A DNA stretch of 64,000 nucleotides from Clostridiaceae bacterium Marseille-Q4143 (GTDB lineage: Bacteria; Bacillota; Clostridia; Lachnospirales; Lachnospiraceae), in contig CP073693.1 of assembly GCA_018228645.1 (NCBI GenBank), positions 248,001 through 312,000 on the forward strand, written 5' to 3'. The notes below the pieces were generated by a model that had not been told where the DNA came from, did no database searches, and worked only from the letters and a program-made list of their open reading frames with translations. Numbering within the stretch: position 1 is the stretch's first letter; every line of letters starts with the position of its first letter. Positions 8,346 to 16,260 of this stretch are shown in pieces. A program made the translations under genes and the position numbers.

Positions 8346-9680
8346 TCATCCGATCATTACTTTTTCCATCGGAAATCTTGCATTTGCTTTATTTTTTCCG
8401 GAGAACACCGCGTATATCAATGTCAGTCCTCCCACGCGTCCCATATACATCAGCAGTATCAGAACATACAGGGAGATTTTGTGCAGGGAAGGTGTGATTC
8501 CGAGTGTCAGTCCGACAGTTCCCATGGCAGATGCTGCTTCAAATAGGCTGCTCAGTATCGGCAGTCCTTCTGCTGTGCTTATCATAATGCCCCCTGCAAG
8601 AAACATCATAAAATATAACATGGCAATTGATGACGCACTTTTAATTACCTGATCATCAATTCTCCGTCCAAATGCACCTGCATGTTCCTGGCTTTTAAAG
8701 GTCGCCACTGCATTCAGAAGAAGTACCGCAAATGTAGTCGTTTTCATACCGCCGGCGGTAGAACCGGGAGATCCTCCAATTAACATCAGAAGTATCATGA
8801 CCACTTTGGAAGCCTCCGTCATCATCGTGATATCCACTGTATTGAACCCAGCTGTTCTTGGTGTGACAGACTGAAAAACAGAAGCCAGAAAGCGGCTTTT
8901 TACTGGCAAATGTTGAAAATCAGCAAAAAAGAAAAAGCATGCAGGGAAGATAATCAGACATACAGTAGTCGCAAGAATCAGCTTGCTCTGCATCCTGTAA
9001 TTTTTAAATTTCCATTTATATTCACAAATATCCTCCCAGGTGAGAAACCCAATTCCACCAATGATAATCAGTCCTATAATGACCCCATTGACCAGAATGT
9101 TGTCAGCATATCCCACAATTGACGGATACAAATGTCCTTCCCTGCCCAGAATATCGAACCCGGCATTGCAGAAAGCTGATATCGAATGGAAGACTGCCAT
9201 CCATATCCCCTTCCAGCCAAAATCATGGCAAAAAACCGGTAACAGCAGAAGTGCTCCAATTCCTTCTATAAGAAATGTCCCTTTCAGAATGAATTTTGTC
9301 AGACGGACAATGCCCCCTACCTTGGGAGCTGAGATCGCATTCTGCATGGTACTGCGCTGCATCAGTGAGATTTTTCTTCCTGACATCATGGACACTGCAG
9401 CAGCAACCGTTACCACGCCAAATCCGCCTGTCTGTATCAGGATAAGAATGACTGCCTGTCCAAAGGAAGACCAGTAACTTCCGGTATCCTGTACTACCAG
9501 TCCGGTCACACACACTGCCGAGGTTGCCGTAAAGAGCGCTTCATGAAAAGGAGTCACTGCTCCTTTCACCGAAGCCCACGGCAACATTAAAAGGAGTGCA
9601 CCAGACAGGATTACGCCTGCGAAACCTAAAATAATAACCTGGAAAGACGTCAGATGTATTTTGTGTAGATTTTCCGACAT
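8346..9680 (-). CDS. ktrB: TrkH/KtrB-type potassium transporter membrane subunit
   Basis: A 444-residue membrane protein that forms the ion path of the Ktr/Trk system. It shows the four pore-loop glycine signatures of the SKT family: TATSAVCVTGLV near residue 52, SISAFCNAGFD near 166, TPRTAGFNTVD near 275 and a fourth around SAMGTVGLT near 395. Eight to ten hydrophobic helices are evident. Length equals KtrB proteins (about 445-460). It is the first gene of a unit with the RCK subunit, directly upstream of the KdpDE-like pair, and its promoter is preceded by phased repeats. Confidence 0.92.
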   Translation of the reverse strand: MSENLHKIHLTSFQVIILGFAGVILSGALLLMLPWASVKGAVTPFHEALFTATSAVCVTGLVVQDTGSYWSSFGQAVILILIQTGGFGVVTVAAAVSMMSGRKISLMQRSTMQNAISAPKVGGIVRLTKFILKGTFLIEGIGALLLLPVFCHDFGWKGIWMAVFHSISAFCNAGFDILGREGHLYPSIVGYADNILVNGVIIGLIIIGGIGFLTWEDICEYKWKFKNYRMQSKLILATTVCLIIFPACFFFFADFQHLPVKSRFLASVFQSVTPRTAGFNTVDITMMTEASKVVMILLMLIGGSPGSTAGGMKTTTFAVLLLNAVATFKSQEHAGAFGRRIDDQVIKSASSIAMLYFMMFLAGGIMISTAEGLPILSSLFEAASAMGTVGLTLGITPSLHKISLYVLILLMYMGRVGGLTLIYAVFSGKNKANARFPMEKVMIG

Positions 9681-9712
9681 ATATCATATATTCTCGCTTT
9701 CTTTTTTCTTCC

Positions 9713-9740
9713 ATTATATATTATATATGCCGAAAATCAA
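9713..9740 (-). promoter_or_regulatory. Promoter of the ktrB-ktrA unit
   Basis: Minus-strand TTGATT (9735-9740), 16-bp spacer, perfect TATAAT (9713-9718), about 35 bp before the ktrB start. Confidence 0.6.
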
Positions 9741-9748
9741 AGATCGTG

Positions 9749-9785
9749 TAAGAATATTCGATTTGATATTAAGATTGTATTAAGA
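9749..9785 (-). repeat. Phased TCTTA direct repeats upstream of the ktrB promoter
   Basis: On the minus strand TCTTAATA occurs at 9778-9785 and again at 9767-9774 (period 11 bp), with a third TCTTA at 9749-9753 (21 bp further). Tandem direct repeats at one helical turn just upstream of a -35 box are what OmpR-family regulators such as KdpE usually bind. Binding by the adjacent KdpE-like protein is inferred. Confidence 0.4.
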
Positions 9786-9791
9786 ATATTT

Positions 9792-9934
9792 GTAACTATT
9801 CAGAGCCATGCAAAACTGCGTTCTGCGAATGCTTGCATTCAGGCAGATAAGCAGTTTTATATGGCGAAGTAACCACATGAGCAAAAGGAAAGCTTCGAAG
9901 AAGCGATTTTGCGAATGGGGTTCTGAATAGTTAC
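9792..9934. mobile_element. MITE-like inverted-repeat element
   Basis: A 143-bp element bounded by near-perfect 16-bp inverted ends: GTAACTATTCAGAGCC at 9792-9807 and the reverse complement of GTAACTATTCAGAACC at 9919-9934 (15 of 16 match). The similarity between the two arms continues imperfectly for about 43 nt, so the element can fold into a long hairpin. A GAATATT heptamer stands at 9784-9790 and again at 9935-9941, a possible target duplication with one extra T on the left. No transposase is encoded; the 62-residue frame across it is not believed. It sits between the DUF2284 gene and the ktrB regulatory region and could also act as a terminator. Confidence 0.6.
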
Positions 9935-9964
9935 GAATATTGTATGTATGAAACCTGGTTTGAA

Positions 9965-10432
9965 TCAATCATGAAATAGAATTTGTGAAAAGTATCGCAC
10001 TTTATCATCATTTACCCAGCAGGTCATGCCCACAGCATCTGCCATCATCTGCGCATCTACACAGTAAGCCGACATACAGGAATTATGCTTATAGGGACCT
10101 GCTGTCATGAGCAGCAAATCTGTCTTTCCGTCTTCTTTCATCCTCTCTGCCAGCGCTTCTGTCAGTTTGTTATGTGCCACTTTAGCTTTCTTAAAATCCA
10201 TGGAATACTCCTGCATGGTCTGAAGCACCAGTGCTTTTTCATACTTCATTGCATGTTTCTTCATTTCTTCCACCGTTCCGCTCTCCGGTGGACATGCAGG
10301 ATTCAGATCATAATTTCCGCACCGATTCTCCTCGCAGAAGACACGGTATTCCGGCTTGAATACCAGATCTTTCGTATCCATGATCGCTGCATCTGAAAAT
10401 CCCAGTTCTTTTGCTGTTTCTATTAAATCCAT
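9965..10432 (-). CDS. DUF2284 predicted metal-binding protein
   Basis: A 155-residue cysteine-rich protein. The pattern CEENRCGNYDLNPACPPESG near residues 32-51, then KHNSCMSAY and CVDAQMMADAVGMTCW toward the C-terminus, fits DUF2284, a family thought to bind a metal or iron-sulfur cluster, function unknown. The ATG at 10430-10432 follows AAGAGG; a longer frame to 10504 starts within the MATE gene and its extra 24 residues look like arginine-rich noise. It lies 52 bp downstream of the MATE exporter of the phosphonate operon in the same direction, so it may be cotranscribed, but such genes are common elsewhere and a role in phosphonate metabolism is not implied by sequence. Confidence 0.75.
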   Translation of the reverse strand: MDLIETAKELGFSDAAIMDTKDLVFKPEYRVFCEENRCGNYDLNPACPPESGTVEEMKKHAMKYEKALVLQTMQEYSMDFKKAKVAHNKLTEALAERMKEDGKTDLLLMTAGPYKHNSCMSAYCVDAQMMADAVGMTCWVNDDKVRYFSQILFHD

Positions 10433-10484
10433 GATGTATTCCTCTTTTCCTCTGTTTTTGCTGACTGCACGGCATCTTCTTTTT

Positions 10485-11843
10485 CTATGCGGCTTTCTCC
10501 GCAAATTCTTTTTCCAGTTTTCTCATATGCAATACATACACGATGAATATCAGACCACCTGTAAATACCCAGGAAGAGATATACACATTCATGAGCATTT
10601 CGTAGGTTGGTATCCACTTAAATACCGTTGCCATCCAGATCATACGGAATACAACCGTTCCAAGAATGGTAATAATCGATGGTTCCAGTGATTTTTCCAA
10701 GCCTCGCAAAGCAGCACTTTCCACTTCATAAGTTGCTGTCAGTCCTTCCATGGAACATACATGGTGCATACGGATCAGACCATAGACTGCGACTGCATCA
10801 CTGATCGTATAAATGCTGACAAAGAAATCATCCCAGATCATAAATATAATACTCAGGATCTCTGTAAATCCCACCCCGAAGATCAGGCAGAGCCAGAATA
10901 TTTTCTTGCATCTTTTCAGGTTTCCAGCTCCAAAGTTCTGACTCGTAAATGTGACTGCCGCCTGTGCAAAAGCACTGCCAATATCATAGGTAAAATATTC
11001 AAAATTCAGTGCCAGCGAGGAACCTGCAATCGCATCCTCCCCGAATGTATTAATTCCGCTCTGGATAAATACATTGGAGACAGAAAAGATGGCGCCCTGA
11101 ATTCCGGCCGGAATTCCAATCATCAAAATTCTTTTCAGATCCTTCCATATCACACACATTTTATGGAAACGGAACTGAAATTCGTCTTTTTTACGGTACA
11201 GATGAGTCAACACCATGGCTGTACTGAGCATATTGGAAACAGACGTTGAAATGGCAACACCTTCTACACCGAGGCCAAAACCGATTACGAAAATCAGGTT
11301 CAGAACCACATTTACGGTACCGGAAATGATCAGATAACACATCGGTCTTTTGGTATCCCCATAACTTCGAAGAATTGCCGCTCCGAAATTGTAAATAGTC
11401 ATAAACGGAACGCCGATAAAATAAATCCTGATATAGAGAAGTGCTTCATTGATCACACTCTCCGGCGTTCCGGATGCTTCCAGCACGGTTCTGGCTGTCA
11501 GAAATCCCAGTCCCATCAAAACCACTCCAAGAGCAATACCAAAGGTCAGTATCGTGTGCACCATTCCACTGATCCGTTCTCTCTGCCCCTGACCAATCAG
11601 ATTAGCGAGTGCTGCATTCGGTCCTACGGAAAGTCCTACGATGAGATTCACAAAAATGCCAACCAGTGCCACACAGCTTCCTACAGCCGCCAGTGCCGCT
11701 GAACCTGCAAATCTTCCCACAACTGCCACATCTGCTGAGTTAAACAGCTGCTGCAGAATACTGCTGAATGCCAGTGGAATTGCAAACAAAATCAGCTTTA
11801 CGGCCAGGCCTCCATGCAGCATGTCCATCTCTTTTGCTTTCAT
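10485..11843 (-). CDS. MATE-family efflux transporter
   Basis: A 452-residue transporter with twelve predicted helices, two MatE repeats (about 10-175 and 230-400). It begins MLHGGLAVKLILFAIPLAFSSILQQLFNSADVAVVGRFAG, the usual MATE opening. The ATG overlaps the stop of the phosphonopyruvate decarboxylase gene by 4 bp (ATGA), which ties it into the phosphonate operon. MATE proteins use ion gradients to move small molecules outward; here it may export the phosphonate product or a lipid-linked intermediate, but DinF/NorM-type drug efflux cannot be excluded from sequence alone. Confidence 0.9.
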   Translation of the reverse strand: MKAKEMDMLHGGLAVKLILFAIPLAFSSILQQLFNSADVAVVGRFAGSAALAAVGSCVALVGIFVNLIVGLSVGPNAALANLIGQGQRERISGMVHTILTFGIALGVVLMGLGFLTARTVLEASGTPESVINEALLYIRIYFIGVPFMTIYNFGAAILRSYGDTKRPMCYLIISGTVNVVLNLIFVIGFGLGVEGVAISTSVSNMLSTAMVLTHLYRKKDEFQFRFHKMCVIWKDLKRILMIGIPAGIQGAIFSVSNVFIQSGINTFGEDAIAGSSLALNFEYFTYDIGSAFAQAAVTFTSQNFGAGNLKRCKKIFWLCLIFGVGFTEILSIIFMIWDDFFVSIYTISDAVAVYGLIRMHHVCSMEGLTATYEVESAALRGLEKSLEPSIITILGTVVFRMIWMATVFKWIPTYEMLMNVYISSWVFTGGLIFIVYVLHMRKLEKEFAEKAA

Positions 11844-12964
11844 GATCGTTCTTTCAAGTACTCCATAAAGTTTTCTTTATTTTCTTTTGCGGTTGTCGTC
11901 GGTCTTCCCAGATCATCTCTTGCACCGATGGCACATTTTACTTCAATCAAAGTAAGTGCATGTCTCGCCTTGGCTGCTTTTAATTCAGAATCCAGACTTT
12001 CAAAGCTGTCCACACTGACAGCAAATGGATATCCGCATGCTTTTGCTACAGCCGGAAGATCGACTCCTGCTGCCACTGTCGGCATTCCACCTACGGTTTC
12101 ATGGGCTCCGTTATTAATGACAATATGTATCATATTCCCGGGATGCTCGGAACCAAGTACCGCCATGGCTCCCATATGCATCAGTACAGCACCGTCTCCA
12201 TCAATACACCATATCTTTGTATCCGGTTTCTGTGCCGCAATTCCAAGCGCAATGGAAGAACTGTGTCCCATAGAACCAACGGTCAGAAAATCATATTTAT
12301 GGCTCTGTCCGAACGCTTCTCTCAGCTCAAACAGCTCCCGGCTTGCCTTTCCGGTTGTAGATACTACCGGATCTTCCCCAGATACCTGAATAATATGACG
12401 GATGATCTCTTCCCGCTTCATCTCATTGTCATTTTTATAAACGACTTTTCCGTCGTAGGTCAGTGCGCCTTTCCGGATGACAAACGCAACATCTTTTCCT
12501 TCTGCCAGTACACTTTCAAAATCTTTCATGGCTTCCCGGAGTTCTTCTTCCGTTGTCTCTTTTCCAAGAATATATGTTTTAATACCCATATCTTCCAGAA
12601 GCCGGACTGTCACTTCTCCCTGATAAATATGCTGGGGTTCATCATGGATTCCTGGTTCTCCTCTCCATCCAACGACAAACATCACCGGGATGGCATAAAC
12701 CTTGTCATTCAAAAGAGATGCCACAGGGTTAATTATATTTCCTTCCCCGGAATTCTGCATATAGACTACCGGCACTTTTCCGGTAGCCAGATGGTATCCG
12801 GCTGCCAGTGCCGTACAGTTTCCTTCATTTGCTGCAATCACATGATGCTTCGGATCAATTCCATACGTATTCATCAGATAATTGCACAGCGCTTTCAGCT
12901 GGGAATCCGGAACTCCTGTATAAAAATCCGCTCCCAGAATTTCTGTAAATTTCTCCGCTTTCAT
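11840..12964 (-). CDS. aepY: Phosphonopyruvate decarboxylase
   Basis: Thiamine diphosphate enzyme that decarboxylates phosphonopyruvate to phosphonoacetaldehyde, the step that pulls the unfavourable PEP mutase reaction forward. The 374 residues fit the family. The N-terminal half opens MKAEKFTEILGADFYTGVPDSQLKALCNYL, with the catalytic Glu in AANEGNC; the C-terminal half has the ThDP motif GDGAVLMHMGAMAVLG with NN after about 25 residues, and VGSMGHSSSIALG. ATG at 12964 follows AGAGGAG. It lies 12 bp after the alcohol dehydrogenase gene and overlaps the MATE gene, within the phosphonate operon. Confidence 0.94.
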   Translation of the reverse strand: MKAEKFTEILGADFYTGVPDSQLKALCNYLMNTYGIDPKHHVIAANEGNCTALAAGYHLATGKVPVVYMQNSGEGNIINPVASLLNDKVYAIPVMFVVGWRGEPGIHDEPQHIYQGEVTVRLLEDMGIKTYILGKETTEEELREAMKDFESVLAEGKDVAFVIRKGALTYDGKVVYKNDNEMKREEIIRHIIQVSGEDPVVSTTGKASRELFELREAFGQSHKYDFLTVGSMGHSSSIALGIAAQKPDTKIWCIDGDGAVLMHMGAMAVLGSEHPGNMIHIVINNGAHETVGGMPTVAAGVDLPAVAKACGYPFAVSVDSFESLDSELKAAKARHALTLIEVKCAIGARDDLGRPTTTAKENKENFMEYLKERS

Positions 12965-12976
12965 AAAACAGCTCCT

Positions 12977-14092
12977 CTATTTCGCAATCCGTGCATACAG
13001 ACTGCGAAGTACTTCTTTTTTAAGACACACCGGATTGTTGCCAAGACGCTCCGGATTTACGGAACCCGCAAGCAGCTCCAGCTCTTCTACCGACTTCACT
13101 TCTGGTCTGGAAAGGTGCAGCTGTTCCAGCATCTCATGATATTTAACTGCTGCATCCATGGAAGAAGCACAGCCCATCACCTGTGCCAACCGAAGAAACA
13201 TATCGTCAAGGTATGCCTTTCCTCTCACATCCATGGCATCTTCCGTATGTCCTATCATATACGGCCAGAGCGCATCCACACAGAGTGCCACTGCATGACC
13301 GTGAGCCAGTCCATAAAGTGTTGTCAGCTTATATGCCATGGCATGACCTGCCGTTGTCTTTGTATAGTTGATTGCTTTTCCTGCAAGATTGGCTGCCAGA
13401 AGCATCTTTTCATTTCCTTCCGGCTGATTGGTAAGATAAGCGTCTTCGTATGCAAGCACCATACGGATTGCTTCTGCAGCTACCTTCTGGCTTTCCTTTC
13501 CTGCGTTGACAGACCAGAATGATTCCACCGCATGACAAAGTGCATCCAGCATGGTCGCTTTTCTCTGGTATTCCGGAAGTGTCCGGAGAAGTTCCGGATC
13601 CATAAGAACATATTCCGGAATACCACTCTCATGGCTTACGGACTGTTTGTTTCCTTCATAATAGATCACTGCAAAACGAGTCGCCTCGCTTCCGGTACCT
13701 GCAGTTGTCGGAATGGCCAGAAATGGAATCTCATTGGAAATGATCTCCTGTTTCAGACAGTTTTCTTCCACGTTCATACAGTTAAACAATTTGATACACT
13801 TTGCCACATCCATGGCACTGCCGCCGCCTGCTGCCAGGATCAGATCGCAGCCTTTCTGGCGATATGTCTTAATCCCACTGATGACAGACTCATATTTCGG
13901 GTTCGGCTCAAAATCAGAGAACTCAGTAAGTTCCATTCCTTCTTTTTTTAATGCATCTTCAAGCTGCTGATACAATCCCTGTTTCCGGAAGGAATTTCCA
14001 CACACCAGCAGAGCATGATGAACGTTCCGCTCTTTTTTTATCGCTGCGAGACAGCTTTCCAGCTCTTCTGACTTAATGATTTTCTGTTCCAT
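12977..14092 (-). CDS. Iron-containing alcohol dehydrogenase, probable phosphonoacetaldehyde reductase
   Basis: A 371-residue group III dehydrogenase. Visible features are the NAD-binding GGGSAMDVAKCIK, the PTTAGTGSEAT segment, and metal ligands in DALCHAVES and in the HAMAYKLTTLYGLAHGHAV stretch. Placed between PEP mutase and phosphonopyruvate decarboxylase, it most likely reduces phosphonoacetaldehyde to 2-hydroxyethylphosphonate, as PhpC does in phosphinothricin biosynthesis. No aminotransferase for 2-aminoethylphosphonate is in the operon, which supports the alcohol branch. The substrate is inferred from context; the fold is certain. GGAGG lies 13 nt before the ATG. Confidence 0.88.
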   Translation of the reverse strand: MEQKIIKSEELESCLAAIKKERNVHHALLVCGNSFRKQGLYQQLEDALKKEGMELTEFSDFEPNPKYESVISGIKTYRQKGCDLILAAGGGSAMDVAKCIKLFNCMNVEENCLKQEIISNEIPFLAIPTTAGTGSEATRFAVIYYEGNKQSVSHESGIPEYVLMDPELLRTLPEYQRKATMLDALCHAVESFWSVNAGKESQKVAAEAIRMVLAYEDAYLTNQPEGNEKMLLAANLAGKAINYTKTTAGHAMAYKLTTLYGLAHGHAVALCVDALWPYMIGHTEDAMDVRGKAYLDDMFLRLAQVMGCASSMDAAVKYHEMLEQLHLSRPEVKSVEELELLAGSVNPERLGNNPVCLKKEVLRSLYARIAK

Positions 14093-14100
14093 GAATGTTT

Positions 14101-16113
14101 CTAATCCTCCTCCGGAATCAGCCGGATAATTTCTTTAAATGGCATACAAATCTCATCACACTCTTTTGCACGATGATGTTCCAGAATCATCTTTGCCGCA
14201 TTCTGCATAGCCGGGAAACCTGTTCTGGTCAGCTGGTTTGCATAGATCACAATATTTACGCCGCGCGCCTTGAACTCCTCTTCTGTCACCTGGTTAAATG
14301 AGGTCGGCACTACCACAATCGGAGTCACCTGATCTTTGCTTCTGAACTTCTCTACAAACTCAAAGATCTCATCCGGTTCCGGTTTCCGACTGTGAATCAT
14401 GATACCGTCGGCTCCTGCTCCCACAAAAGCAAAGGCACGCTCCAGCGCATCCTCCATGCCACGCTCCAGAATCAGACTCTCAATCCGGGCAATGACCATA
14501 AATTCTTTTGTCTTCTGAGCACGCTTGCCCGCCCGGATCTTCTCACTGAAATGCTCAACAGAATCCTGTGTCTGCTCAACCTCGGTACCAAACAGAGAAT
14601 TTTTCTTCAGTCCCGTCTTGTCCTCAATAATGACCGCAGACACGCCCATACGTTCCAATGTACGGACTGTATAGACAAAATGCTCAATCATTCCGCCGGT
14701 ATCCCCGTCAAAAATAATCGGCTTCGTCGTAACTTCCATAATATCGTCAATCGTACGGAAACGGGATGTCATATCTACCAGCTCAATATCCGGTTTTCCC
14801 TTGGCGGTAGAATCGCACAGAGAGCTGATCCACATGGCATCAAACTGTCTTGCTTCCCCATTCTGATAGACAACTGTATTTTCCACAATAAGGCCGGTCA
14901 GTCCACTGTGAGCCTCCATGGCACTTACCGTTCCCTTCATCTCTATGGCTTTTCTTAATCTTGCACGGCGCATATCCGGAAGTGACAGATCTGCTCTTGC
15001 CCGGTTCTCCAGTGCTTTGTATTTTTCATCTCTGGAATATGGAAACTCTACCAGGGTTCCTCCATATGCTTTCAGTGTATCCAGTACCTCCTGACGGACT
15101 GGTTTCTGGAATCCACTCACCCAGTCATCTCCATGCACTACATAATCCGGATGATATTTCTCAAGATTTTCTTTATAACTTAATGTTTTTTGTTCCACTA
15201 CACGACTGACACCACGGATATTTTCAAAGAGTGCCTTTCTCTCCGCATACGGCAGCAGCGGGTATCTCTTATAACTGATCACCGCTTCATCAGAAAGCAC
15301 ACCGATGATCAGACGTCCCAATCTTGCTGCCTTTCTGATAATTGCAATATGACCACTGTGCAGCATATCTGCAGAAAAACACATATACACAGTTCTGTTT
15401 TCTACTTCTTTGAGCATTCCGGACACCTGCTTCAGATCTTCCGGATTATCAATCTCGGCACAAAGCCTGTCCTGTACATCCAACGGACGGATCAGACACT
15501 GATCGGATACTTCGTTAAACGCATTTTCCGCATAACATGATACCTTTTCTTTTTCACAGAACTCTTCGATGCGTGCAAGCCATACATTCCAATCCTCTTT
15601 GTTCAGTTTGTAAAGAGGCTGTGCGGCAAGTGCATCTTCAAAAAATTCGATACCGACTTTTCCGATACGGTTTTTATGGATGACTGCCTTAAAATCCTTT
15701 TCTGGAAGCGGAAGCGTGGAACTGACGGTCATGCAGCTCTCCTGGCTCTCCATCACATCATCAAGAACGGTGTTTTCAAATACCAGATCACCGTGCATCA
15801 GCAGAACATCCTGATCTTCCAGGTATTCTCTGGCGCAATAGATAGAATAAATATAATTGGTTTTATCATAAACCGGATTTTTTACAAACGTGATAGTAAG
15901 CGGCAGTTCCAGACTTTTGCAGTACTCTTCCAGCACCGTATCAAACAGGCCTGTTGTCATCACCACTTCTTCGATTCCTTTTTCAGCCAGCTGAGTCAGC
16001 TGCCTGCTTAAGATTGTTTCCCGACCGGAAACTTCCGTCATGCATTTCGGATGCTCGGACGTCAGCACACCCATTCTTCGTCCCAGTCCGGAATTTAATA
16101 TCAATGCTTTCAT
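14101..16113 (-). CDS. aepX: Phosphoenolpyruvate mutase fused to two nucleotidyltransferase domains
   Basis: A 670-residue fusion, far longer than ordinary PEP mutase (about 290-300). Residues 1 to about 235 are a sugar-phosphate-type nucleotidyltransferase (MKALILNSGLGRRMG, then LLMHGDLVF). About 240-375 is a cytidylyltransferase-like domain (VYMCFSADMLHSGHIAIIRKA with the HxGH motif at 252-255, later YVVHGDDW). About 395-670 is PEP mutase with the signature EDKTGLKKNS at 497-506 and IFDGDTGG. The mutase converts PEP to phosphonopyruvate; the transferase domains suggest activation of the product as a nucleotidyl phosphonate. The ATG at 16113 is preceded by AGGAGG at 13 nt, the same layout as the next gene; a start at 16143 without a ribosome site would add 10 residues. 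Confidence 0.93.
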   Translation of the reverse strand: MKALILNSGLGRRMGVLTSEHPKCMTEVSGRETILSRQLTQLAEKGIEEVVMTTGLFDTVLEEYCKSLELPLTITFVKNPVYDKTNYIYSIYCAREYLEDQDVLLMHGDLVFENTVLDDVMESQESCMTVSSTLPLPEKDFKAVIHKNRIGKVGIEFFEDALAAQPLYKLNKEDWNVWLARIEEFCEKEKVSCYAENAFNEVSDQCLIRPLDVQDRLCAEIDNPEDLKQVSGMLKEVENRTVYMCFSADMLHSGHIAIIRKAARLGRLIIGVLSDEAVISYKRYPLLPYAERKALFENIRGVSRVVEQKTLSYKENLEKYHPDYVVHGDDWVSGFQKPVRQEVLDTLKAYGGTLVEFPYSRDEKYKALENRARADLSLPDMRRARLRKAIEMKGTVSAMEAHSGLTGLIVENTVVYQNGEARQFDAMWISSLCDSTAKGKPDIELVDMTSRFRTIDDIMEVTTKPIIFDGDTGGMIEHFVYTVRTLERMGVSAVIIEDKTGLKKNSLFGTEVEQTQDSVEHFSEKIRAGKRAQKTKEFMVIARIESLILERGMEDALERAFAFVGAGADGIMIHSRKPEPDEIFEFVEKFRSKDQVTPIVVVPTSFNQVTEEEFKARGVNIVIYANQLTRTGFPAMQNAAKMILEHHRAKECDEICMPFKEIIRLIPEED

Positions 16114-16160
16114 GAAAGGTAATAATCCTCCTGATTTTCCCATTATTAGTAACTTTTTTT

Positions 16161-16189
16161 ATTGTATCATTCCAGCTTGCCCTTGTCGA
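16161..16189 (-). promoter_or_regulatory. Promoter of the phosphonate operon
   Basis: Minus-strand TCGACA (16184-16189), 17-bp spacer, TACAAT (16161-16166), about 50 bp ahead of the PEP mutase fusion start. It lies back to back with the promoter of the YdcF-like gene. Confidence 0.6.
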
Positions 16190-16202
16190 GACAGACTTTC
16201 CT

Positions 16203-16230
16203 TTGTCCTATACCTGTGATAGACTATAAC
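16203..16230 (+). promoter_or_regulatory. Possible promoter of the YdcF-like gene
   Basis: TTGTCC (16203-16208), 16-bp spacer, TATAAC (16225-16230), 30 bp before the ATG at 16261. It is weaker than the other promoters here. Confidence 0.4.
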
Positions 16231-16260
16231 TATACGGACTTACAGGAAAGGGATACCATT

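Noticed and set aside
5625..9680. A kdpFABC potassium pump operon beside the KdpDE-like genes
   Set aside because: No P-type ATPase or KdpA/C-like gene is present; the neighbours are Ktr/Trk subunits.
9780..9968. 62-codon minus-strand frame across the repeat element
   Set aside because: It lies almost wholly in the inverted-repeat element, has no ribosome site and is best seen as an accidental reading of a non-coding element.
12101..13522. 473-codon plus-strand frame opposite the phosphonopyruvate decarboxylase and dehydrogenase genes
   Set aside because: It is fully antisense to two well recognised genes, has no ribosome site and gives a Cys/His/Phe-rich translation typical of a shadow frame.
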